In this document: piece by piece, positions 37,937-48,529 of the stretch
How the letters are laid out: the number at the start of each line of letters is the position of its first letter
How positions within the stretch are numbered: position 1 is the first letter of the stretch
Assembly (NCBI GenBank): GCA_963693365.1
Contig: CAVNZM010000008.1
Location: 3,534,001-3,598,000, forward strand
DNA: 64,000 nucleotides
Origin: Amoebidium appalachense
Taxonomy: Eukaryota; Ichthyosporea
Reading direction: 5' to 3'
Notes under the pieces: generated by a model
Database searches by the model: none
What the model was told of the DNA's origin: nothing
What the model saw: only the letters and a program-made list of their open reading frames with translations
Position numbers and translations under genes: made by a program

Positions 37937-38536
37937 CGATAGTATACTAGTGGATGCATTCAACGGCTATTGTCAATTGAAAGATGGCGGGCTGCCAGAT
38001 ACAGTTACAGGGGTCATTCAGGATATTGACAATAGTATTAGGATTTTTGGAAAAGATAATGGGGGCTGCCCTGAGGCTGGGGTTAAAATAAGACAACGGG
38101 TAGCCTCCTCCTCCTACTAGCCCTTTCCCCTTCCCGCCCCCCCTCCCCTCCCCCCCCCCCCCCCCCCCCCCCCCGCGCATGGTTACCCGCTCACCCACGC
38201 CTGTTCCACCCAATACTTAGCACCTCTCCTAGCATCCCCACACTCCCCCACACTCCCAAATATGCAGGGCGGCAGCCCGCGAGGATACTTATCCCCATTC
38301 TGAGATCCCACAAACGGCATGCGTTGTGCCAGCGGACACATGTCATATGAAGCATAGTGGGAGGGTGCCAGCAATGCATGGTTACCCTCGTGCGAATCCA
38401 TCCGTTAATCCATCCCCCCTGCCCCCCCGTCCCCCTCAAAAAAAAAAAAAAGAAAGAAAGAAAGAAAAGAAAAAGAAAAAGAAATTTGCCTCCCATAGCC
38501 TAACCGCTAGAAAAGGGTCTCACGTCAATGGGGGGG
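35159..38536 (+). other. Upstream region of C1-THF synthase; no supported gene
   Basis: It begins with (CT/GA)n, (TG)n and G-runs to about 35.95 kb and then becomes ordinary mixed sequence. No TATA box is visible near 35158. A G-run follows a T-run near 37881-37933. Near 36815-36845 catacgtttccttttcat is tandemly repeated. A plus-strand open stretch (37934-38120, VDAFNGYCQLKDGG...) looks codon-like but has no start, partner exon or recognisable domain. Confidence 0.5.
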
Positions 38537-38725
38537 TTTGAATGTGAAATACGGGCACGAAGTATGTACACTGAACAGGACACAAGCAAAGGCAAACATT
38601 CAAGTATGGAAAAATCAGAAATGCGCACAGTATGTGTCATAAGCAGAGTCCATCCTCAGGGAAGGCCCAGGCCATCAATTGTGCATGAGTTTCGGCCCCT
38701 GAGCCGTCGTATACATGACTCTCCA
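38537..38725 (+). repeat. SINE-like repeat family A, copy 5 (diverged)
   Basis: Starts tttgaatgtgaaatacggg after seven G, with aggcaaacattcaagtatgg, catcctcagggaagg and catcaattgtgcatgagttt. It lies outside C1-THF synthase, so the family is dispersed and not tied to that gene. Confidence 0.8.
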
Positions 38726-39210
38726 TGGGGGGGGAGGGAGAGGGGGAGCAAAGAGAAGGTCCGTCGTACGGACCTTATCTGGGATGGGAAGGGGGGGGGG
38801 GAGTGAATTAGATTACACACCCTGCCGCCGAAAAACCTTATGACTCAGATTACCTGTTGTCTTAAAAGTGAGTGACCAGTGTAATCATGTACAGGCTCTA
38901 CAAAAAATGTATATAGCATGTCGTGGCCACAGGCCCTCGACTCCATGTTGCGACTTTGTTTGTCTGCATTTAAAAGATGGCCTCGCATGCCTCACATGTT
39001 GCACTAACTACCTAAAAAAACCTCTTTCTTTTGACTACACGCTTGTTACTTACCCATCATTACAGCATAGTATTGCTAAGAATACATCCCGATTACCAGA
39101 GTCACAAATGTTAAACAGGCATTAGGTACAGTACGCCTCTACGAATACAAACCGACCATATCAACTTCCACAACGCCCTTCAACGATGCTAAACGTTCCA
39201 AACTCAGGAG

Positions 39211-40746
39211 CTAAACTATACATTTGCTTGTTTGTTCCGCCGTTGCCTTACACCGAACATTCGGTATTTCTACCAACTTCCCCTCCTCCTTTTCCTTTTT
39301 TACGTCACTTGAGCACTCGCCCTGCACCACCGACGGGTGATTATTCGACTCACACAACTCATGATCATGTGCCGTCGACAAGAGCGGCTCCGGCAGCGCG
39401 AATTCCGCCCGTAACGCCGACGGCTTGCGTTGATTTTTCGTGAGTAAAGTGTTAATGTTCCCATCCATGCTTCCAGAATCAGAGGCGCTATTGCTACTGG
39501 TGCTCCCGATTCGTCTCAAAATGGCAACCCGAGATTCGCGGCACGTGCTGCTATTTTGCATAAAAATCTGAGGGACGGAGTGAGTCGATAGCAGCTCAGG
39601 GGTTGGGCCGACTCTCTCCTTGGCCAGAACCACCTTGGCGGACCTCCAGAAGTATATTAGCACGAGAACCAACTGAAGAACGTAGGAGACGTAAAGGACG
39701 ACCAACCCCCACACCTGATTGTATAGGGATGTGGTGGTGGTGACCACGCCCCATATATGGCTGAGGAAGAACAGCACTGACATGGCGGTGAGGATGATGG
39801 ACTGGTCGAGGTCGAACCTTCTCAACTCCCTCCGCAGAAGATACACCAGGCCGACCGCATACATGTCCACTCCGACCAGCACAGCGATGTAAACGGGAAA
39901 AAACGAATATATCCAAGCTGGGGGCGGGCTTCCCTTTGTTGCATGCGCAATCTCGATGCTCATGCCAACCAGAGCCGGGGCTAACCCGATGGCGACGTAA
40001 ATTTGTGGCAGTGCTATAAGCACGTTTCGCACCCATAGTCTCCGTGTTTGCGGATTATGGAGGGGAACCTCGATGAAATAGACTATGCTTATACGCAAAA
40101 GACAGGAAGTAACGGGAAGAATAGCCAGCGGGCGAGCCAGCCAGTACGGCACGGTCAAGCCGATAATGTTGTAGGCTAACCCGTATTTTTCGGGGCCCCC
40201 AATCACCCCTGTGCCCCCTAGAAGAATCGTACCCAGCATGTATAGCCTAAAAACGTATCCCGTGAGCACAAGAGCTACCGTTGCCATGGGAATTCGTCCA
40301 GAAGCGAGTCTCGAATTACGCAAACGCACCCACCAGGCCACCAGCGCTGCAACCTCTATTAATAGCGCCAGCCCGGCGGTTGCCCAGCAAAAGAAACCTA
40401 TCGTAGTAAACGCAGGTGCCGTAAGGGGCTCCCTTTGACCGTCGTATTTCCACACTTTTGCGAGAGCGAAGAAAACGATGATACTCAACGCCACGGCCGA
40501 AAAGACTGCGGGAAGCAGAAACATCATAGCTTTCCGTTGCTTGGGGGCTACCGTATCGTCTGTGTTTAAAACCTTATGATTCACGGAGAGGTTCTGTGAC
40601 GGACTGTTGACTGTTGTCCAACCGCTAACATTCGCCTGTGTGCCATTCAAAGACCGTATTAGGATGTCTGATCCTTTCCTTGAATCTCCCCTGGCTGGTA
40701 ACAATGTGCAGCCCAAGGCTGCTGGTGGCTCTAATCCTTGAGCCAT
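39211..40746 (-). CDS. Intronless multi-pass membrane protein, 7TM core plus one extra helix
   Basis: A 511-residue protein in a single exon; family not recognised. Hydrophobic helices are at about 74-98, 113-139, 154-177, 200-225, 241-266, 279-304, 315-338 and 343-367. The positively charged loops (RLRNSR 141-146, QTRRLWVR 233-240, RRELRRFD 305-312) and the tail fall on one side. This means the last seven helices have N-out/C-in topology as in receptor-type 7TM proteins, with the first helix as an added anchor. The N-terminal 73 residues hold three N-glycosylation sequons (NGT, NVS, NLS) but no obvious signal peptide, and if helix 1 is real they would be cytosolic. The 140-residue C-tail is Ser/Thr/Lys-rich and hydrophilic. 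A receptor or transporter role is only inference. A TATA box lies about 230 bp upstream. Confidence 0.85.
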   Translation of the reverse strand: MAQGLEPPAALGCTLLPARGDSRKGSDILIRSLNGTQANVSGWTTVNSPSQNLSVNHKVLNTDDTVAPKQRKAMMFLLPAVFSAVALSIIVFFALAKVWKYDGQREPLTAPAFTTIGFFCWATAGLALLIEVAALVAWWVRLRNSRLASGRIPMATVALVLTGYVFRLYMLGTILLGGTGVIGGPEKYGLAYNIIGLTVPYWLARPLAILPVTSCLLRISIVYFIEVPLHNPQTRRLWVRNVLIALPQIYVAIGLAPALVGMSIEIAHATKGSPPPAWIYSFFPVYIAVLVGVDMYAVGLVYLLRRELRRFDLDQSIILTAMSVLFFLSHIWGVVTTTTSLYNQVWGLVVLYVSYVLQLVLVLIYFWRSAKVVLAKERVGPTPELLSTHSVPQIFMQNSSTCRESRVAILRRIGSTSSNSASDSGSMDGNINTLLTKNQRKPSALRAEFALPEPLLSTAHDHELCESNNHPSVVQGECSSDVKKEKEEGKLVEIPNVRCKATAEQTSKCIV

Positions 40747-40976
40747 TTGTAGTTTAACGTCGGTGCTATTAGCTGTAATGTGTATGTTATGTTTAAAGAG
40801 CTAGAGATAGCGTTGTCATTACGTTTTACCCTAGTGGCTAACGAAGTCCAACCAGAGCAGACGTGAAAGGGTTTGGTGATGCATCGGCCTTGAGGTACAA
40901 CTGAGTTGTATCGTATTGCCAAGTATCTTCAATTGCAATTGAATGGTAGAACTTTGCTGCGTATTTCCAAGGAACA

Positions 40977-40987
40977 TTTATATACTT
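40977..40987 (-). promoter_or_regulatory. TATA box upstream of the membrane-protein gene
   Basis: Reads AAGTATATAAA on the minus strand, identical to the chitinase TATA element, about 230 bp upstream of the ATG at 40746. Confidence 0.45.
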
Positions 40988-41726
40988 CGTCTACCTAAAG
41001 GTCATTTGCAAACATGGCCCTCTTAGTGCTTATAAAAAAATTTTCTCGTATGCCTCGGTGTTTGTCCTGGAGGCTGCTAACAACTGACTGAATGAAATCG
41101 TAAGCCGCGAGTCATACAGCAGCCAGCGGCCTTTTACAGCAAGCGAGATATATTGTCCTTGAGAGATATAGCACTTTGTAATTGCTTCAGTCTGAGTCAC
41201 TGCAGAATGGGCTTCTCTATGAAAAGTTGATTATGCTTTAAATTTTTTATTTTTTTTTTGCCCATTCGCTATGAAGAAGAAGCTGTGTTTGTTGTCATAA
41301 TGAGGTGACACCAATATTTAAATGCATGCGGTTTAGCCCCCAACCGGGATTGATGTGGCTCCCCCCTGACTTTTAAACACCTAAAGTTAAAACGTGTTTG
41401 GGGAGATCTCGGCGACACCACCACCGGACCCGGGGTTGGAAATTACGCCATAGCAGGCTCTGAAGTTCAACACCGTTTGAAGCTACTTTCAACTATCACT
41501 TGGTGACTGGACACTCCCTTCCGATCATGAGGCTTGTAGGATGTCTGTTGTGGTTTCGCAAAGGTTTTTTTTATTTTAAAAAACCTAGTTGAATGCACGG
41601 GCGTGTATGGGATTCTAGTCGGTTTGTTGATGGTCACCTGTTCAGCGTTTTCTCTGCTGATGTTTCCGCTGTCTTCAATAGCCCGCGGCCGTCCCCATCC
41701 TTCCCCCAACTCCCCCAACTCCCCCG
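40988..41726 (+). other. Spacer without recognised gene
   Basis: Mixed-composition DNA with no supported ORF, RNA gene or repeat, bordered on the right by the TCCC microsatellite. Confidence 0.5.
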
Positions 41727-41870
41727 TCTCTCTCTCCCTCCCTCCCTCCCTCCCTCCCTCCCTCCCTCCCTCCCTCCCTCCCTCCCTCCCTCCCTCCCTC
41801 CCTCCCTCCCTCCCTCCCTCCCTCCCTCCCTCCCTCCCTCCCTCCCTCCCTCCCTCTCTCTCTCTCTCTC
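41727..41870 (+). repeat. (CCCT)n tetranucleotide microsatellite
   Basis: About 31 tandem copies of ccct/tccc running into (CT)n and a C-run. The Pro-Ser-Leu or Gly-Arg-Glu open frames across it are translation of the repeat. Confidence 0.95.
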
Positions 41871-42030
41871 TCCCCCCCCCCCCCCCCCCCCTCCCCCCTC
41901 TATCTCTGCCGCAAAGGCTTCTCTCGCGCGCTCTCTCTCCGCCCCCCCTCCCCCCTCTCTTTCTCTCTTCCTCTCTCCCTCCCGATCTCCCTATCTCCCC
42001 TCCCCCTACCCGTGTCTTTACCCAACCACC

Positions 42031-42033
<3 letters not shown>

Positions 42034-42072
<39 letters not shown>

Positions 42073-42211
42073 ACGCTTTCACTAAAACCTCCCATTGGTA
42101 ATTTATGTTGATGCTCTCAGTTATAATTCCATTTTTGTCACATTGCCTGGTGTTATCGCGATTGTTGTCCCCCCCCCCCCCCCCCCCCCCTCCCTCCCCC
42201 CGTTCGTATGC

Positions 42212-42285
<74 letters not shown>
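42034..42285 (+). repeat. Two (CA)n tracts with a C-run between
   Basis: (CA)n at 42034-42069 and 42213-42285, with a C-run at 42169-42190. Confidence 0.9.
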
Positions 42286-42287
<2 letters not shown>

Positions 42288-42501
42288 CAAGCACGGCCAA
42301 CAAACATTATCCACACACAACTACGGCCCTAGCCCAAGCCACTTTTTTCGGCGTCACACGAAACTTTATAGAACCTGGCAGGATCAGAGTAGTTAAAACA
42401 GTACTCTGTGTGTTCAACTCCAAATCGCAAACTGATTCGATATGGTGGTGTCTTCTAGAGTTATTACTATTCTATTTAGTTATTATTATTTATTTTTTTT
42501 C

Positions 42502-42553
<52 letters not shown>

Positions 42554-42656
42554 TTTTGGAGAGGTCGAAGGTCTATGGGGTTGTGTACACGTGTGCAGAG
42601 GTGACCACAGGTGGTGGGTGGGTGGTTGGGTGGGTGGGTGGGGGGGAGGGAGGGGG

Positions 42657-42769
42657 TTTGAATGCGAAACACGGTACGAAGTACGCATACACGCTGAGAA
42701 GCATGGTGTAGGACACATGCAAAGGCAAACATATAAGTATGCAACATCAGCCATGAGCACAGTATGCGT

Positions 42770-42770
<1 letters not shown>
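42657..42770 (+). repeat. SINE-like repeat family A, copy 6 (truncated)
   Basis: Starts tttgaatgcgaaacacgg after a G-rich run and is cut at cagtatgcgtc by another run of about 33 G. The truncation falls inside the body at a G-run. Confidence 0.85.
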
Positions 42771-42803
<33 letters not shown>

Positions 42804-43161
42804 GGCTATATTGACAGGCAACTGTCACCAAACAGGGATCATTAAACTTTATTTGCCAGTCCGGAAACACGACATGGACCACATGGATACGTACATACAG
42901 ATACAGCTGGAATACATACACCCCTATATGTAAATGTCATATGCTACACGGCCATTAGCTAGAACCAAAGAGACAGAACAACAAGCTACTACAAACAAGA
43001 TAGCCAAGACAAATTCGTTCAAACCACTACCGGACAAACCAAACCACTTCACAAACATTCAGGCATTTTAAACTGCGCGTGTGAACACTCCCACAAGTGA
43101 GCCAAGGGTGGAAATGTCCAAGAACGTTTCATTGTGTGCGTGTGTAGGCTTTTGTGTGTTT

Positions 43162-43334
<173 letters not shown>

Positions 43335-43420
43335 TGTGAAGAAGCAAAGAAGACACGTTTGGAGAGGTCCCCGGGGGTGGGGGCGGGGGTAGGGGGTGGA
43401 AGGAAGACGGGGGGCGGGGA

Positions 43421-43452
<32 letters not shown>

Positions 43453-43630
43453 ATGTATGCGTTAGAGGGTTGGATATAGGAGGAGACAACAACGAGCATC
43501 AACAAAACGTCACAAAAGCGGGAAGTCCAAAATCAAATAATTGAAGCATGCAGGCAGACGACACTTGAACAGAGCCCATCATCAGGGGAATTCCTATGCC
43601 TCCGGGTAGTATGTGAGCAACGACGCAATG

Positions 43631-43968
43631 GACACATGCAAAGGCAAACATTCAAGTATGCAACATAAGCCATGAGCACAGTATGCGTCATAAGCAGAGC
43701 CCATCCTCAGGGAAGGCCCAAGTCATCAATTGCGTCTGAGTTTCGACCCCTTAGCCCGCGTATATACGACACTCCAACTCAGACAGCAGCATCAACTGAA
43801 CTTGGGTGGGTCAACCCGTCTTGATCAAAGACGAGCAGGGTTGCTTATGCAAGCAAGGTGAGCAAAACGGTGAATATGTGTGTGCAAACTAATGCAGTGC
43901 AGCGAAAAATGCGTATGTGCTTACAGATGCACGACACAGAGCAACCATGCCCGGTTGCATGGAAGTAA
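43631..43968 (+). repeat. SINE-like repeat family A, copy 7 (lacks head)
   Basis: Starts inside the body at gacacatgcaaaggcaaac and runs to the full right end gttgcatggaagtaaag, as in the copy at 20739. It contains both hairpins. Its right end abuts the first G-run of the minisatellite. Confidence 0.85.
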
Positions 43969-43974
43969 AGGGGG

Positions 43975-43977
43975 GCC

Positions 43978-44012
<35 letters not shown>

Positions 44013-44312
44013 TATCGAAAAGCAGCAAAGCAATGAAGCAAATAAGCGAAAAGACAAAGAAGCAAAGAAGCAAGGAAGCAAGGAAGCAAGGAAAAGAAGA
44101 AGCAAAGAAGCAAAGAAGCAAAGAAGCAAAGAATTTATGAGTCCCCGAGGGGTGGGAGGAAAGGGAGAGGGGGTGGAGGAGGGGGGGGAGGGGAAGGGGG
44201 GTTTTTTTGGGGGGGGGGAGGGGGGGGGGGGGGTGTATGTGAGCAACGAAGCAAGGAAGCAAAGAAACAAGGAAACAAAGAATTCATGAGTCCCCGAGAA
44301 TTGGGGGGCAAA

Positions 44313-44359
<47 letters not shown>

Positions 44360-44450
44360 TGGAAGCAACAAAGAAAGGAAGCAAAGAAGCAAAAAAAACA
44401 AAGAAGCCAAAGAAATGATGTGTCCCCGAGGGGTGGGGGGAAACGGAGGA

Positions 44451-44487
<37 letters not shown>

Positions 44488-44680
44488 GTATGTGAGCAAC
44501 GAAGCAAAGAAACGAAGAAACGAAGAAGCATAGAGGCAAAGAAGCAAAGAAGCAAAGAAGCAAAGAATCCAAAAAATAAAATGAGTCCCCGAGGGATGGG
44601 GGGAAAGGGAGAGAGAGAGAGGTGGGGGGGGGTATTTAAAAACATGAAACAAAGAAGCAACGAAGCAAAGAAGCAAAGAA

Positions 44681-44725
<45 letters not shown>

Positions 44726-44893
44726 GAGTGTGAGAAGTAAGGCGGCAAAAAAGCAAAGAAGCAACGAAGGAGAGCAACGAAAGAGGGGAGGTCAGAAGCA
44801 AGGAAGCAAGGAAGCAAGGAAGCACAAAACAAAGAAGCAAAGAAGCAACGAAGCAACGAAGCAAAGGAGCAAAGAGGCAAAGAAGCAAAGAAA

Positions 44894-44925
<32 letters not shown>

Positions 44926-45066
44926 AGTAGGGGAGCAAAAAAGCAAAAAAGCAACGAAGGAGAGCAACGAAGGGAAAGGAGGTCGAAAGCAACGAAGCAA
45001 GGAAGCAAGCAAAGAATCAAGGAAGCAAAGAAACAAAGAAGCAAAGAAGCAAAGAAGCAAAGAAGC

Positions 45067-45104
<38 letters not shown>

Positions 45105-45500
45105 AAGAAGTAAGGGAGCAAAAAAGCAAAGAAGCAACGAAGGAGAGCAACGAAGGGAGGGGAGGTCAGAAGCAACCAAGAAGGAAGCAAGGAATCACAA
45201 AACGAAGAAGCAAAAAAGCAAAAAAGCAACGAAGGGAAGCAACGAAGCAAAGAAGCAAAGAAGCAAAGAAGCAAGGAAGCAAGGAAGCAAAGAAGCAAAG
45301 AAGCAAAGAAGCAAAGAAGCAAAGAAGCAAAAGTGAACAAAGAAGCACGAATAAATGAATGAGAGCCCGACAGTTGGAGGTACCCCGGGGGGGGGGCACG
45401 GAAACAAATACGCAAGGAAGAAAAAAGAAAAGAAGCAACAAATGGGTGAGTTCCCATGGAAGAGAAGGGGGGTAGGGGGGGGGGGGGGGGGGGGGGGGGG

Positions 45501-45538
<38 letters not shown>

Positions 45539-45671
45539 ATGAAGCAAAGAAGCAAAGAAGCAAGGAAGCAAGGAAGCAAGGAAGCAAAGAAGCAAGAAGC
45601 AGGGAAGCAAAGAAGCACAAATGAACAAGCCCCTATGAGAGAGAGGGAGGGGAAGATGGGGGGGGGGGGGG

Positions 45672-45742
<71 letters not shown>

Positions 45743-46004
45743 ACGGAATTAGGGAAGCAAAGAAGCAAGAAGCAACGAAGAAACGAAGAAAAGAAGAGAA
45801 GACACGAGAGAGCAACAATGAATAGGCCACAAAGGGAAGAGGGAGGGTTTGGGAGAAAAGGTGGGGGGAGGGGAGGGGGAGGGGGGGGTAGTACAAAACA
45901 ACGTATCATAGAACCAACCGAACAATGGGTCCCTGAGGGGAGGGGGAGTATAGAAGCAAGGGAGTAAACAAGCAAAGAAGCAACGAACAAATGAGTCCCC
46001 CCCT

Positions 46005-46064
<60 letters not shown>

Positions 46065-46460
46065 AACATGGAAGCAAAGAAGCAAAGAATGAATTAGTCT
46101 CCTAGGCGGGGGATGGGGGAGGGGGGGTAGAGGTATGTGGAAGCAAGGAAGCAATTTAGCAAAGACTCAAAGGCTCGAAGAAGGTAAAAGAAGCAAAGAA
46201 GCAAAGAAGCAAAGAAATCACAGGGGAAGAGGGGTGGGGGAGGGGAAGGGGGGCTGTATGGAAGGCTACCAGGCAAATAAGCAACGAATCATAGAAGTAG
46301 GGTAACAAAGAAGCAACTAATGGATGAGTCCCCGAGAAGTGGGGGGGAAAGGGAGGGGGGTGGGGGGGGGAAGGAGGGGTATGGAAGCAACGAAAGAAAA
46401 CCTGGCCAAATTGAAGGTAACCGGTCAAAGGGCTGGGAGGGGTGAGGTGGGTGGAGGTGC

Positions 46461-46516
<56 letters not shown>

Positions 46517-46529
46517 GGGGGAGGAGGCC

Positions 46530-46565
<36 letters not shown>

Positions 46566-46620
46566 GGTAAGGCCCAGTTCCAACAAGAATAAAACTAACA
46601 CAGCAACGAAGTAGAGGACC
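43975..46620 (+). repeat. Complex minisatellite: gaagcaaa arrays, ccccgag segment and G-runs
   Basis: About 2.6 kb built from a composite unit repeated roughly 11 times. Each unit has many copies of the octamer gaagcaaa (with gaagcaac and gaagcaag variants), then an atgagtccccgaggg-like segment, a gggaaagggag stretch and a long G-run. Unit order is kept but lengths vary. Long Leu/Cys/Phe/Ala minus-strand frames (for example 43845-45179) arise because the 8-mer has few stops in either strand; they are not genes. Confidence 0.9.
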
Positions 46621-46766
46621 AAAGAGGTCCCAATAGGATGGTGCAGATGGGGAAACTCAGCATACAGGGAGACGAGTTAGGAAGAAGAAGAGGAAATGCG
46701 AGTGCGCGCAGGTGTGTGTGTGTGTGTGTGTGTGTGATTGTGTGTGTGCGTTGTATGTGTGTGGGT

Positions 46767-46832
<66 letters not shown>

Positions 46833-46958
46833 TGAGCGCGCGTGTGTGTGCGTGTGTGTGTGTGTGCGTGTGTGTGCGTGTGGGTGTGGGTGTGGGTCTG
46901 TGCTTGGAGGAAGAAGAGAGTGGGATGAGGGGACGGGAGGAGAGGGAGGAGGGTCCGG

Positions 46959-48056
46959 CTACTTGAATTTACCCTTTGTTTTGACATAGCTGTCGAGCAG
47001 AAACAACGGGTCCATGGAGGTTGGCGTCATCTTAGGGTTAACTGTAACCCCACCGTGAACACCAATAAGCGCTGTATGGCGCCATACAACAACAAACGGT
47101 TTCCCGTTTGTGCGTTTGCACAGAACCGTGCCAGACTCAACATTGTGCACGGTGGCCACCGCGGCCGGGTCCATCTGCATGGGACATGGGAATACAGGTG
47201 TGTGAGGTTTGGAATAAAGATGTGTGAGGATGTAAACTGGAAAAAAAAAAACCAAGAAGGTCAATGGGCGTTTCAGTGAGTGATCGTGGACACAAAAACC
47301 TTGTACTTGTTCATCGTGAGTCTTGTGGGTGTGTGGATGCTTGTGCAGCACTTGAAGTGTGCGCGTGCGCGTGCGCGTGCGCGTGCGCGTGCGCGTGCGC
47401 GTGCGCGTGCGCGTGCGCGTGCGCGTGCGCGTGCGCGTGTGTGTGTCGGCGGGCGCACGGGTATGTGTGTGTGTGCTTGCGTGGGCCTGCGAGTGTGAAT
47501 GTGAGAGCGCGCGCGCGTGTGTGCGTGTGCCTGCGTGCGTGTGGGTTTGCATGGGCGGGCGCGGCGTGCGTGTGCGTGCTCGTGCGAGCACGCGAGTGTA
47601 TGCATGTTGCTGTGTGTGCCTCCGTGTATGGGTTTGCGGGTGTGTGCGTACGCAAGAGTGTATGTAGGTTGCTGTGTGCGTGCAAGAGTTTGCTTCGTGC
47701 TTGCAGCGCTGTGGTTTACAGCTAGTGTATTCCAAAAGCCAAAATGTGGCTATGGGATAGTCACATGGCAGTGCTGGAAAAAAATAAAGCGGTGTACCTT
47801 AAAAAGGCCGACCAAGTAGCAGGTCGCACCTGAGCACCCTTGGGAGTTGGCATGCACCCGGCCTGTACTGTGGCCAGAAAAGCGGGACGCGGTAATTGTT
47901 TGACCAGGCTGAAACAGAAGGCTACACAACAAAAGAAAACTGGCAGAAACGCACGCAATAGTGAGATTGGTATGGAACACTTCGAAGGGTGTTGTGTGTC
48001 TGCCGACGTTTGACGTGTGACGGTCTTCAGCAAAGCGTTTTGGCGGGAAAACGAAC
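46959..48056 (-). CDS. Unrecognised gene, last three exons (5' end not found)
   Basis: Three exons join in phase on the minus strand: 47955-48056, 47830-47908 and 46959-47174 (stop TAG 46959-46961). They predict a C-terminal segment of about 132 residues including FVFPPKRFAEDRH, HTNLTIALVKQLPRP, FLATVQAGCMPTPKGAQ, VHNVESGTVLCKRTNGKPF and LFLLDSYVKTKGKFK. Introns are 46 nt (47909-47954) and 655 nt (47175-47829), the latter holding microsatellites. Support is the splice sites, phase continuity (GC+C, then phase 0) and clean codon-like sequence. I do not recognise the family. Upstream exons would lie beyond 48057, where a LINE fragment and an inverted repeat begin, so the gene may be truncated. 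Confidence 0.6.
47358..47438 (+). repeat. (GTGCGC)n hexanucleotide repeat
   Basis: About 13 copies of gtgcgc in the intron of the unrecognised gene. Alternating purine-pyrimidine sequence favours Z-DNA. Confidence 0.95.
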
Positions 48057-48197
48057 CTGTACAGGGTATGCACTTAATTGAAATGGGGCAAGATGACGGG
48101 CATGACATTAAAAGGCAAATTTGACCGAATGTGCCATAGAGGGGCACCTGTGTAGTCTTGGGGGGCTCGCATCAATCTCGGGCACGGTCCAAAAAAG

Positions 48198-48494
48198 ATG
48201 ATTATGGCTTGGCGGTGTAATCGGTTTCTGGTGTCTCCTGCTCGTATGTGTAATATGTGTGGGGGGCGGTTTACTCGCGGCTGCATATCTATCAATAAAT
48301 GCAACCTGTTAGCTAATGTATTAGAACCGGAGGTTATTGGCGGTTTTATTCTCTTTTCTTCATCTCTTCCTCAATATATCCGTTTTAAGATGACTATCCT
48401 AGATCACCTTATTAATGCTGCACAGTATGATATTGTGATCCGGTGCCTTAACTTTCTGTCGGAGCTACCGATGCTAGCATCTGCTTACCCATAA
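48198..48494 (+). mobile_element. Fragment of a diverged LINE (ORF2 C-terminus)
   Basis: The open frame encodes CNMCGGRFTRGC, then INKCNLL, and ends with LDHLINAAQYDIVIRCLNFL. This resembles the end of the LINE ORF2 at 2928 (Cys-containing stretch, CIAKC, then NYDLFIRCIDWLEKH). Only the C-terminus is present, as expected of a 5'-truncated insertion. The relation rests on a short by-eye match. Confidence 0.45.
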
Positions 48495-48529
48495 TATGTA
48501 ATAGGGGTGTCAGATCCTACGATGGCGCT

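Noticed and set aside
43639-43900. SINE-like repeat as a 5S rRNA or tRNA gene
   Set aside because: I looked for a tRNA B-box (ggttcgaatcc) and 5S internal control words and found none convincing; the hairpins do not form a cloverleaf.
43845-45628. Leu/Cys/Phe/Ala-rich minus-strand frames (444, 303, 288 and 203 codons)
   Set aside because: Produced by the gaagcaaa minisatellite and poly-C; periodic with the repeat, no domain, interrupted by Pro runs from C-tracts.
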